From the NCBI GenBank assembly GCA_033439255.1, contig JAVRDV010000016.1:558001-622000 (forward strand): a DNA stretch of 64,000 nt. The letters run 5' to 3'. The notes below the pieces were generated by a model. That model had not been told where the DNA came from, made no database searches, and saw nothing but the letters and a program-made list of their open reading frames with translations. Positions within the stretch are counted from its first letter, which is position 1; every line of letters starts with the position of its first letter. The DNA comes from Hericium rajendrae (Eukaryota > Basidiomycota > Agaricomycetes > Russulales > Hericiaceae). Shown here piece by piece: positions 1 through 10,445 of this stretch. Position numbers and translations under genes: made by a program.

Positions 1-1479
1 GCTCCCGTGCACTGACACCCTGCTCAGAACAAGCAGACATCGCCCCTGGAAGCAAGCTTAGCAGGGCCACGTTGTGTGCTTCTTCGACGATGCGAGCCCC
101 GCTCTGCCCCCGCTCCCGCCCCAGACGTCACGGATGCTCGGTCCTGGGCACGGTGCGCGTGATCACGGCCAGAGAGAACCCTGCGAGCTTCGCGAACCTA
201 CAAACGCAGGGCTCATTTTAGCTGCCCGCGCACGCGACGCGCGTGCTATTGTCTTTCCGTGATCCACTCGACCCCCGAGCGTGAACTGATGTCCCTCCCG
301 TCGGTGCGCGTGTGAGCTGACGGAGCACGACGCTCGGGATACACGCAACGCGGCAGACGAACAAAGGGCGGTCTGGATCAAATGGGGCGGGCGAGCTTGG
401 CGCGGCACGGTCGGTTTCCCTTTTGATCTCGTCGGGGAGCGTGACAGCAATTTTGGGCGGCCCTCGGGGACCCCGTGGACGCTTCTAGCGTGGTCGTGGG
501 TGCCGTTCTCCCGCCCGCGGGTGGGAACCTTCGCCCGACAGGATGCGGTGCTTAGCTGCGACGCTTTAGACGCCCTCGCCTCCTTCGCAGACGTGCGTCT
601 ATCAGGCATGTACATGCACGCTCTCTGTATCGTCGTCCGCTGGGTGTGGCACGCAAAATCTGTGTTTTCTTTGTGCTGACGACGATCGAATCCGCAGCAT
701 AGATAGGTACCCACGGTTTAGCCGATGCTTCGACGCACATGAAGATCTGTCAAGCAACGATCGATCTTTCAGCTCTGGGCTGAACCGAGACAAAGAAAGA
801 CAAGCGGGTGGGTTCTTGTTTGTCAAGATCTTTGCAGATGACCGCATCCAGATGGGATGACCGCCTGATGCGTCGTTGAAAAAATAGCGTGGCGGACATG
901 TTCCATTCTGCGAGTTGTCACTCTGTCATTCTGACGAACATATCGGGTCCTGCGTTTCTATAGAATGTTATCTGGAGCAAACTCCGAAGTTGATGGCGAT
1001 GTTCAAACTTCGCCTGGGAGGTTTCTGCGGCCCATGGTTTTATCTTTATCGAGCTTTCTGGGCAGATGTGTCCCATCGCGACCACGAGCGAGCAGGCCGA
1101 TATGCTTTCGCGGAGCCCAACACTTCATAAAGCCTGTCGCAGACGCCCTAAGAACACATGATAGACATGATTAGACATTGAAACATTGACTTCTCTTCAT
1201 TCGCACACGGCGCCTTGGTTCTCGGAATAGAGGCGCCGAGTCCAGACGAGAAGACGCCCGGTGAAATGCAACCTGCATATAGATACAGATTCGCTCCGGT
1301 GATGTTGTTTCAAGAATTGCCTGGTGGATTCATAACCGACCCGTGAGCTTTACATATCGGGCATCCGGGGATGGGAGAACTGGACGGCAATGCTCATCTC
1401 CGGACCCTCATTCTTACAACATAATCATTGCAGGACGGATGAAAATATCTATGGTACAGGTATATCTTCCTCGAAAAGC
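1..1479. other. No recognisable gene
   Basis: Open frames exist on both strands, but none shows a known motif, a convincing intron pattern or a plausible protein composition. The part near the right edge is probably 3' sequence of the minus-strand acyl-CoA-binding protein gene. The left part could hold the end of a gene lying outside the window, which cannot be judged. Confidence 0.4.
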
Positions 1480-2011
1480 TCACGCAGCCTCCAGCTCCTC
1501 GATGAACTTCTTCGCCTCCTCCGTGTCGGCCTTCTTGAGCACCTGCGAAAATGACGGAACGGTGATCGGCATGCTTGGTGATGGCAATACGGGGCACGCA
1601 CCTCAAGGAGCTTCTCCACATACTTCACCTTCGCGTCCGCTTGGCTGGTGCCTTCGACGGCCTTCCATGCATCCCTGGGGGAAAGATGAACACGTATATC
1701 CAGGGCGAGGAAGCCGGAGGACGTACCATTTGGCCTTGCCCGTAAAATCGAGCATGCCCGGGCGAGGGACGTTCACATCGCCAATCGTCGCTGCAGATTG
1801 TGAGAAAAAAGAAGACCGAGCAAATCCGCGATCGCTTACCTTGCTTGTAATAAGAGTAGAACTTCGAAGGAGACTGGTTCAAACAGATACGACCGATCGC
1901 GAAGAGGGTAGTACGCACGTAAAGCTGTTCCTCCTGCGAGGGCTTGATGGGCCCTTCCTTGGGCAGGCCCTGGACGATGGAAACGGCTTTGTCGAACTTG
2001 GCGTCGGACAT
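1480..2011 (-). CDS. Acyl-CoA-binding protein (ACBP)
   Basis: A small cytosolic protein that binds medium- and long-chain acyl-CoA esters and delivers them to lipid synthesis and beta-oxidation. Five exons can be traced: 1919-2011 (starts [10 protein letters not shown]), 1840-1861 (FYSYYKQ), one ending its 5' side at 1790 ([20 protein letters not shown]), one beginning [10 protein letters not shown], and a last one ending IEELEAA then TGA at 1480-1482. The introns are about 50-60 bases with GT-AG ends. The spliced product is about 100 residues, the usual ACBP length, with the family YYKQ, GD and KWDAWK signatures that line the acyl-CoA pocket. The start is the first ATG giving the canonical short N-terminus; an in-frame ATG further upstream would add an unrelated tail. 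The identification is firm. Confidence 0.95.
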
Positions 2012-4443
2012 GGTTGCAGGTGAAGGAGAGGGTTCTGTGCTCGACGGCAAGATCGATGAGATCAAGCTGCTGGGGTTGTTGCCCAATAAGGCAGGTGTGG
2101 TTTTCGGCCATTCCATAATTACGTCATCATAAATGAAGGATTTCGAGAACGTCGTCCTCGACATCGCCAATTCGCTTGCCGACATCAGGTTATGTACGAC
2201 GTGCCTCTCGCGGTCTTTTCAATGGGTGCGTTCAAATAGCGTCGGCTCAGACCCGCTCGTGGATCTTCAATACATCCATATCTGCGCAACATTCTCGGCG
2301 ACCCAGTGGATACCGGCGTGTACGCGCTTACGGTGTCGTCTCCAGCACCTTGATATACTTATAGCCCTGCGCGGCTTCGCTATTTGCGCCTCAACTGAGC
2401 TTATCAGAGGTTTTCTCCTCCTTTCCGCCTACTGACTCCACCATCAAACTCTCCTGAGCCGAATGCGAGCGGTCCACAAGGCAACCCGACAGCACGCACC
2501 CGCTCCAGGCTGTCTGTCGTCAAGATCTCATCAGGCGCTTCTGATTGACCATGTACGTATGCCTGGTGCGTTCCAACATCTACTCAATTGAATCGTCGTC
2601 CGTGACCACACTCCTGCGCCACTAATTTGATCGTGATTCTTGCCTGCGGCATGCCCTGCCCTACTCGGGTGCTCCTGGTTCAACAATTTCGTTCTTATTC
2701 ACGAAGCAGAAGCAGAAGCCTATTCGTCGCGTCTGGCAACGCGTCAGGAATTGCGCACCATGCGCCGCATTAAACCTTGGCCAAACCTTGACCCACAACT
2801 TCAGCCCGGGCCAGCACACCGCCTGAAGCCAACTGCGCCGTCCAGCTTCCATGCACGTCACACCGGGTCCTCCGCGCGTACGCATAGGCAGCATCTGCGC
2901 AGTTCTTGTTCTTGTCGGCAGCACCATCTTGGCGGGGTTCTTGCTCGACATCCGGAATCGACTTCCGAGGCGCGGCGCGGACTCGCGACACCCCTACATC
3001 CCTCCAGCCGCCTCGAAGCGGAATAAGGAGACGTATCGCGGGGGGTCATCTGCTTCTCGCCATCGGGTTCTATATCGGCTCATCGTGGCATCGATGGCGC
3101 GAATAGGGCAGGCGCGGCCCGGGCCTGTCGCGGCTGCGGCTTCGGGTGCCCCACGGAAAGGCGGCTGTCATCGGTGTTTCGCGACTTCGCGGTGCGCACG
3201 ACGGTGGGCGGTGGTCGCGCGAAGCACAGAGCACGGACATGTCGGCTCTGCGCTTCGAAGGCTCAGACACTCGTCATCGGCGCGCGCGGCGCGCCGTCGT
3301 GTGCGGCCCGCCGCGACGCGACGGGCGGCTTGCGCGTCGCTGCGCACGGAGGACAAGCCGACGTCCATACCCGTCCACGCACCCCTGCCATCCTGCTGCA
3401 TTCTGCCTTTCCGGGCCAGGCACGCAGACGCCCGCGCGAGGCGCTCGTCCACTCACCCACGAGGCGCCCGCTTCCTTCTCCCAAGCTCCGCGTCTACCCC
3501 GAAGCAGCACCTGCATCCGCCGGCGCTCGCCCGGGTGGGAGGGCAGCACGCACGCAGGCTTCTCTTCGCGCGCGGGCTTTCCGCCCTCGTCGCGACGGAG
3601 GGTGTGCGGTTCCGGATGGATGGGGGCTGGGCGCCGCTTCTCCATCGGCCATGGCAATCTCGCGGCCGCGCGATTGGTGCCCAATCGCCCGAGCACGGTC
3701 GGCGCGGGCCTGGGCGATGACGCTGCGGGGGATGTGCGGGCGTCAGAGGCACGTATGTGTATGTATGTGTGTATGCCCTCTCCGTACGGATCGTCAGTCG
3801 GTCGTTCTGTCTGCTGTCACGACCAGCGTTTCGCCGATTCCAAGTCGGACATAGACGTTGGACGTGCTGGGGAGTCCAATCAGCGAGGCGGTGCCGTGGT
3901 GCGCCCCCGCCCTCGAATAAGCTGGGGTACATACGCCGCGGGCTGCCTGATCCTGCCTCGCCCAAACGTTTTTTGCGTGGCATGATCCGACGACACTGGT
4001 CTTCCATGCATCACTGTCAACTGACAAGACGATCGGGGCCGATTCGATTCGGGGTGGAAGCAGCGGCAAGCCCAAAGCCTGATTGAGCGATGGCGCCGTC
4101 GAGCTCCTTGGAAATCCAGAAAACGGGCACGCGCACCCGTTCTGTTCTACTTTACGCGGTCCGCTTCCGTAGACGTTCGCTGTAGCGTACTTACAGAACG
4201 TGCATAGCATCACGCCTTCGATCTTCCAGAACGCATCCGCGCGGATTCGAGAGTGCGATCAGTCGAGAGGCCATGAGGACCGCGCCTCGAGGCGTGGGCG
4301 TGAGCGTGACAGCGTGATGTGAGGCCCGCGTGCGCACTCGCGCGTCGGTCGCTGCTGGAGACCCTGATCCACCCGCCACGGCGACATCAGCACGCCCGAA
4401 AATACCACACCACACGCATACAGACCAAGACCATCGCATCGAC
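2012..4443. other. GC-rich stretch without a recognised gene
   Basis: This lies between the divergent ACBP and PH-protein genes and must contain both promoters. Many overlapping GC-rich open frames are present; most look like composition artefacts. One possibly real item is a plus-strand segment near 2850-3106. One frame there has a hydrophobic run (residues ICAVLVLVGSTILAGFLL), and another ends in HLLLAIGFYIGSSWHRWRE before a TAG, resembling the tail of a tiny inner-mitochondrial-membrane protein. I could not assemble a convincing spliced gene and do not name one. A short TG-rich run (tatgtgtatgtatgtgtgtatg) lies near 3753-3775. Confidence 0.3.
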
Positions 4444-6194
4444 ATGTCCGCACCGGGATCGGCGCCCGTCGCGCCGCCCACGCCCCAGGAGGTGTCGCGC
4501 AAGCTGAGCATCCACTCCACGCCGAAGCCCAAGGTGCGATCTGCCCCACCGTTCTTCCATCGCGCATACTGACGTATGTGCTGTGTGTTATATTTATCGT
4601 GTGGTGTGGTGTGTGTGGTGTGCGTCACCGCAGATGAGCTCGCCCCCGGCTGCCGGGATGAGCGGGAACGAGTCGGACGAGGACTCGGTGTTTGCGCCGG
4701 AGCAGGGCGCTGTGCCCGCGCACGCGCCGCTGAGCGCGATCGCGGAGGGGCGGCATAGCGGCGAGGGCGAGGAGAGCGATGAGGAGGATGAGGAGGAGCA
4801 CGAGGAGGGCGATGGCGAGCACGTTGTGCGCAAGGCGGACGTGAGCGATATCAAGGCGGGGTATCTGTGGAAGAAGGGCGAGCGGCGGAAGGTGCGCTGC
4901 AGTTTCACATCTCTCAGAATGCATGCTCATTCGTTTCTATCCTATTCTGTTGGTATATTACGGTGCTGCTACAGACGTGGAAGCGAAGATGGTTCGTGCT
5001 GCGCCCGGGGCACCTCGCGTACTACAAGACGAGCGCAGAGTACCAGCTGCACCGCCTGCTCGACCTGCACGACGTGCACACCTGCACGCCCGTCGCGCTG
5101 AAGAAGCACCCGCACGCGTTCGGCGTCGTCGCCGCGACGCGCACGTTTTACCTGCAGGCCGAGGCGGACGCGGACATGCACGACTGGGTGCGCGCGGTGC
5201 GCGAGGCCCGCGAGGCGCTCCTCGCGGCGTCGACGCCCGTGTCCGTCGCGCCGACGCCGCCGATCCCCATTCCCGCGGGCCGCGCGCATGCGCCGCCGCC
5301 GGTGACGCCGTCGCCGCCTTCGTACGGGCTGCATGCGATCACGTCGTCCGAATCGGAGGACGCCTCGCCGGGCGCGCAGCGCATGTACGCGACGTCGTCG
5401 TCGCCGCCGTCGTTCCCGCTCTCGTCGTCGCCGCACCTCAGCGCGATCGCGAGCGCGCCAAGGGACGCGGCGCAGAAGGAGGCGACCAAGACGGTCGTGT
5501 CGGGATACCTGATGAAGTGCGGGTCGAAGCGGCGGAACTGGCGGAAGCGGTGGTTCGTGCTGAACGGCGACAAGCTGATGTACTCGGGGAGTCACATGGT
5601 GCGTGCGCGCTGCGCGCTCCCCCACACTGCACCGCTTCGAGGCTGACGCGCCTGAATCTCGCGTAGGACACGAAGCCGCACAGGCAGATCCCGCTGTCGC
5701 AGATCCTGGACGCGTTCGAGTACGATCTGCCGGCGTCGCCGCCGCCCACGTCGCCGCCACCGCGGGGCGCGAGCGGGGAGGACGCGGTGCTGTCGCAGCA
5801 CACGTTCAAGATCGTGACGACGAAGCGGACGCTGCTGCTCTGTGCGCCGGGAGAGGAGGAGGAAATCAAGTGGCTGAGCGCGGTGCGTGCGCTGATTGCG
5901 CGGCGGAGCGAGGCGGGGGTGGTGCCGGGGGACAAGGGCGCGGCGGGGGGGAAGCGGGGGGCGGGACGGCGCTCGTCGCTGCTGGATCGGGGGGATCGGG
6001 GAGCGGACTTCGTACCAGAAAAGAGGCTCAGGCGGGAGGAAGTGGGGGGAAGGCGAGCGTCAGTGCGGGGAGCAGCGTCGGGGCCCCGATTGGCGAGGGG
6101 GGCGTTTAGGATACTGCTTGGATTGCTATGGATTCTCGATGTCAGAGCGCTGACGCAGTGGTACGATAAGCGGCTAGCACGGGATGATTGGTGA
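4444..6194 (+). CDS. Tandem PH-domain protein
   Basis: Four exons, 4444-4533, 4634-4891, 4975-5598 and 5667-6194, join in frame to about 499 residues. An acidic linker (runs of D/E, residues about 75-95) precedes the first pleckstrin-homology domain (about 104-200, with KAGYLWKKG and TWKRRWFVL). A Pro/Ser/Ala-rich spacer follows. The second PH domain (about 289-390) begins SGYLMKCGSKRRNW and RKRWFVL and ends in the helix EEIKWLSAVRALIARR. Both domains keep the basic beta1-beta2 loop typical of phosphoinositide binders, so a membrane-recruited adaptor role is inferred. The last 80 residues are uncertain: the frame used ends at 6194, but another frame over 5990-6109 gives a more typical Gly/Ser-rich tail ending at 6109, so a missed intron or one-base slip is possible. 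Confidence 0.85.
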
Positions 6195-6503
6195 GGACAT
6201 GAAGCCATACGGGGCGAAGCCAGCAAGGTGGCGAGCGTGCCTCCGATCTGAGCGGCTAGTCTGTTCTCCGCGAAGGGCACGAGGCAGCACCGCCACAGTG
6301 GGACTGGCGGGGGTCCTGTGACAGAGGAGTCACGCTGTGTGGTCGCCGTGTTGGAGGATTGAGGACAGATTGTTCACACGGGTCCATTCGCCGGGCACCT
6401 GTACTTATAGTCCTCCGTCCCCGTCCCTTCTTCTCCTCCCCGTCTACCCCCCGACGTACTTCTATCCTCCGTCTGTAGCTCTATCCCGTCCTCCCCGCTA
6501 CAA
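6195..6503. other. Intergenic, putative promoter of the first Zn2Cys6 gene
   Basis: A C/T-rich plus-strand tract (about 6410-6500) with repeated ctcc and gtcc runs lies directly before the ATG at 6504. Such pyrimidine tracts are common upstream of fungal start codons. No TATA box or other site is clear. Confidence 0.35.
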
Positions 6504-8965
6504 ATGCACGAACTCCCCGCCTCCCCTCGCAGATCGATCGTTGCCACACAGCCAAAACCTCTCAAGAAGGTCGGAGCGCCCAAGGCGAAAGGCGCGGTGC
6601 GCGCCAAGTCGGGTTGCTACACCTGCAGGATACGCCGTAAGGTGCGTCTCATTTAAAATTACCCCTCGCCTATTCCCCGATCCCTCCCTCCACACCTCGC
6701 CACTCCTCGATGCGATCTCCCCTCTCTCTAAGTGGCCGATGTGGGCGCTTACTCACGCTCCTCCTCCCTCTAGAAATGCGACGAGCAGCCGAACGATGAC
6801 GGCCGCTGCCAGACCTGCATCCGTCTCCGCCTCCAGTGTCTTGGTTTTGGCCAGAAGCGTCCAGAGTGGTTGAAGGTATGTCGCCCGTGAAAATTTCACC
6901 CGCGCCACACCGTGCTCACAAAACTCGCCCAGGAGAACAACAACGTTACCGTCTTTCGGGAGAAGATAAAGGACTTTCTCGCCGCCCAAGGCATGATCAA
7001 GGGCCACTCCGGTGCCGGTGCTCGCACCAATGAACAGGAGGGCATGCTCATCCTCGTCTCGGAGCCCGGTCGTTCGGACACCTCCAGTCCCCCCACCCCC
7101 ACCCTCTCCGCATCCTCCTCCAGCGACGACCACCGCTACAGCGGCATCGCCACCTCCAACGTCCGGGATGGCCACTACCCAGCGCTGTCGATGCCTCCAC
7201 AGCCATCGTACAATAGCCATGGTAGGTACCTCGCGCCACCCGCTACGGGCCACCAGTTTAATCGGTCGTGGCTAGCCCCACAATACTTGCAAGAGCTGAG
7301 CCCGGATTCTCCGCTCGATATGCGGAGCGGCGGGCAGATTCCTTCCGCCTCCAACGAGCTTATGTTCCCCGGTTACCCCAGCTCAACGAGTACAATAATG
7401 TCCTCCTCTAATAGCTTAGTGTTGCCCCCGACGTCGTGTAAGACCCCGTACCGTTATTAAATATGTAGCTTGTATAGTACTCAACCCTCCCTTTGTTGGC
7501 AGGGTCTAATAATCAGTCTTATCCTGTGTCCTCCTATTCCTACGCCCCTCAGCCTCAGCCTCAGCCTCAGCCTCAGCCTCAGCCTCAGCACGCTCAGTCC
7601 ACCTATATCGCACCCGGCCTCTCGCAAGCGTACTACCAAGACTGGTCGTTCGACGAAGAGCTCCAGGAGACAGAGGTGCTTAGTTCACCCGAGACTTATA
7701 TCCCCGACAGCCTCCCGACCGGCATGTTCCCGGCACTGCCCCCGCAGCGCAATGGCCTTGTAAAACACTATCTAGACCACGTCCTGATGCGGCAGTATCT
7801 GCTCGCCGACAAGTCCATCTCTCAATTTATCATCCGCACCATCCAACAGAGCAGCACCGCCTGCGATGCCGTCTGTCTGCTCGCCTCGCTCCATCAGCAA
7901 TCGCTTAGCCAGGGTCGGACGCTCGACGCGTCGCTCACGCTGCGCGACGTGTCCGCGAACGACGCGTACATGCGCATCTGCAACACGCTCATGCAGCGAC
8001 GGCAGATGTATACCGAGGAGGAAGCGCTCACGGGGCTGCTCGTCGTCTCCGCGTTCCTCTTCCGCGGCGGGCGCGGCGCGTGGCAGCAGTTCCTCGCGGT
8101 CGCGAGCGACTGGGTCGAGGGCGTGCTGCGGCACAACGAGGGCGACCCCGCGGAGCTGCTCATGCGCTGCACGGAGAGCCAGCGCTTCATCATCAAGACG
8201 ACGTTCTGGTTCGACATCCTCGCGAGCACGACGCGCCTGCAGCAGCCGCGCTTCCTGCTGTACTACCGCCGGCTGTGGGGCCGCAGCACGGCGTACATCG
8301 AGGACCCGGTCGCGAACATGCACCTCTCGATGCTCTCCGTCATGGGCTGCGAGAACGCGACCGCGCTCGCGATCGCGGAGATCGCGGACCTCGCGTCGTG
8401 GAAGGAGGGCCGCATGCACACGGGCACGCTCAGCACGCCGACGCTCGTCGAGCGCGGCAAGGCCATCGAGCAGGAGTACCTCCGGCCGTACGACTCGCCC
8501 GTGCAGGCCGCGCTGTACGACGGCGCGCTGCCGTTCGCGGAGGACGAGATCACGCTGCGGCGGCGCCTCACGAGCGCGATCTTCCGCGCGACGGCCAAGG
8601 TGTACCTGCACTCCGTCGTGTCGGGCGACTTCCCGAACTGCCCTGAGATCCGCGAGGGCGTCGGCGAGGCGCTCGCGTGCCTGCGCAGCATGCCGCCGAC
8701 GGGCTCGCTCGCGAGCTCCGTGCTGCGCAGCGTGATGTTCAGCATCTGCCTCTGCGGGTGCCTCACGGACGACTGGGGCGAGCGCCGCGTCATCCTGCAG
8801 CGCCTCGAGGACGAGCAGCGCGCGAGCGCGGTCGGCAACGGCGCGGAGGCGCGGCGCGTCATGGAGCTCGTCTGGGAGCGCCGCCGCACGGGCGCGCCGA
8901 GCACGCCTGCGAACTGGCGCCACGCGATGCAGGAGCTCGACGCGGAGAGCCTGCTGCTCGTCTAG
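6504..8965 (+). CDS. Zn2Cys6 transcription factor, paralog A
   Basis: Four exons (6504-6641, 6774-6875, 6933-7437, 7503-8965) join in frame to 735 residues. The zinc cluster is C38-x2-C41-x6-C48-x9-C58-x2-C61-x6-C68 (CYTCRIRRK / KCDEQ / CQTC / LQC); an intron splits it after RIRRK. Next come a short helix (FREKIKDFLAAQGMIKG), a Ser/Pro-rich region, a Gln-Pro repeat and a long helical C-terminal domain of the Fungal_trans_2 (DUF3468) type. It ends NWRHAMQELDAESLLLV. A nuclear DNA-binding regulator is expected; its targets are unknown. The 1.46 kb last exon has no introns and is extremely rich in G/C third positions, unlike paralog B downstream, whose matching region is split. The paralog shows the same exon borders in the zinc cluster, supporting the model and a tandem duplication. 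Confidence 0.93.
7547..7588 (+). repeat. Coding hexamer microsatellite (CCTCAG)x7
   Basis: Seven perfect CCTCAG units encode a Gln-Pro run in the region between zinc cluster and C-terminal domain of the first Zn2Cys6 factor. The six-base period changes length without changing frame. Paralog B lacks it. Confidence 0.95.
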
Positions 8966-10445
8966 CGCGCGTCGGCTCGGGCTCGGGCGGGCTCGATCGT
9001 CGCGTGCCAGCGAAAGGGTTTGTGGCCCGCCGCCGATGGGCCGCGGCGGTGTGGGCATTGGTGCTGCCCGTCGAGCCCGCCCAGGACCGCGTGGTTCTCT
9101 TGGGAAGAAGGAAAAGGCTCGGACGCTTCCAGCCAGGTCATAGACGATACCCGTATAATCATACCACGTACCCGCGGCCGACACCCCCGCGCCCCTCTTG
9201 TTTCAGTCTTCCTCGTGTTCTCGATCATTGCTGTCCTCATCGATATCTGCCATCATACCATGCCTCGCCATACCATCTCTCGCTTTCAGTTCTTTACTTC
9301 CTTTCACGGTTCTGGTCTGACGTAGGAGATACAATTGTAAAAGCTGTGTATTATTGTGTAATGCAAACACCCGCAACCCTCGATTGAAGACGGGCCCTGC
9401 ACGACACTGTATCTGCGATACGATATCCTGTACATGGTTCATTTCAAACCCCTCCAACTATCGCTTCCATCGAGTCGCGCCATCAGCGGACTCTGAACCG
9501 CAAGGACCTGAATCATCGGCTCCAAACTGCCAACGGAGAGCAGCCACTGGATCCGTCGGGGCTGGCGATCAGGGCGAAAAGCAGCACATTGTCCATCTCA
9601 AATGCGACAGCGTCCTTGGCATGCGTGCAGCGATGATGCGAGAGCACTCGCTATCTTATGCCCTGTATAGCGTTTATTGCCGTGGCCATATGAAACCAAG
9701 AACGGCGACGATTGATAAGGCACGGCCTGCAGTACCTCCGATAGCTCTTTTGTATCGCCCCAAATAGTGCGCGTACTGCACACACGCGCATGACCGTGTC
9801 CGAGTCATGCCATCAGCACAAGGCTGACTGCACTGCCCGATGGCCGAGGTGCCGTGGGCTGCAAGTCAATCGCGTCAGCAGATTGTCGTCGTCGACAGGG
9901 CACTGACGGTACGGGGCCTGAAACTCGAGAAGCAGGCGGGGATCACTCGCGGGCGCCTGCGCATCGCCAATGCGTGCATCGCAGATTCATGGGCGCCTGA
10001 GGAAAGCCAATCTCTGGCGGGATCACGGCGGGGAAGGCGGGGCTGGCAAGCACCGAGGGGCAAAATGTAATGGCGAGACCGTCTGGCTGATGTCCAGCGG
10101 CTAAGCCAGCGCTAGCGCAATTAGGTGTGACGAGCGACATCAGACCGGATGTGGAAGGACCCATGATCCATCTTCGCGATCTCGCAAGTAGAGTCCATAT
10201 CCTCTCCGTGCGAGATCCCTTGGTGACCACCATTCCCAGCAATCATACCAGCCCTCCGCATCCTGTGCGTCCCCGCGTGCCGCTTCGACCTACAACCAAC
10301 TGTCCCGCGTCAGTAAACCCCCGGCGAATCTCGACACCTGCACCGGTTCCCCATACGCGGTCCGCCACCCAGCTGCACGTACCATCCCCATATCTGTCCC
10401 ATTTACCTCAAAACGGGACCATCTCCTCCGCCCGCTGTTCCCCGC
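8966..10445. other. Intergenic between the two Zn2Cys6 genes
   Basis: The left part should be the 3' untranslated region of paralog A and the right part the promoter of paralog B. Several open frames of 60-140 codons are present, but none has recognisable motifs or sensible splice structure. A C-rich pyrimidine stretch (about 10255-10500) leads into the start of paralog B. Confidence 0.4.

Noticed and set aside
163-714. Minus-strand open frame of 183 codons
   Set aside because: No motif, biased composition and no supporting intron structure.
2851-4213. Multiple 140-280 codon open frames on both strands
   Set aside because: All overlap each other, have Arg/Pro/Ala/Ser-biased composition and no conserved motif, as expected of random GC-rich DNA.
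7866-8735. Plus-strand 289-codon Ser/Arg/Thr-rich open frame
   Set aside because: Out-of-frame shadow of the same exon; the composition is an artefact of GC-rich codons.
7772-9184. Long minus-strand open frame (470 codons) antisense to Zn2Cys6 paralog A
   Set aside because: It mirrors a GC3-rich exon, is Arg/Ala-rich with no motif, and the plus strand carries an unmistakable transcription factor.
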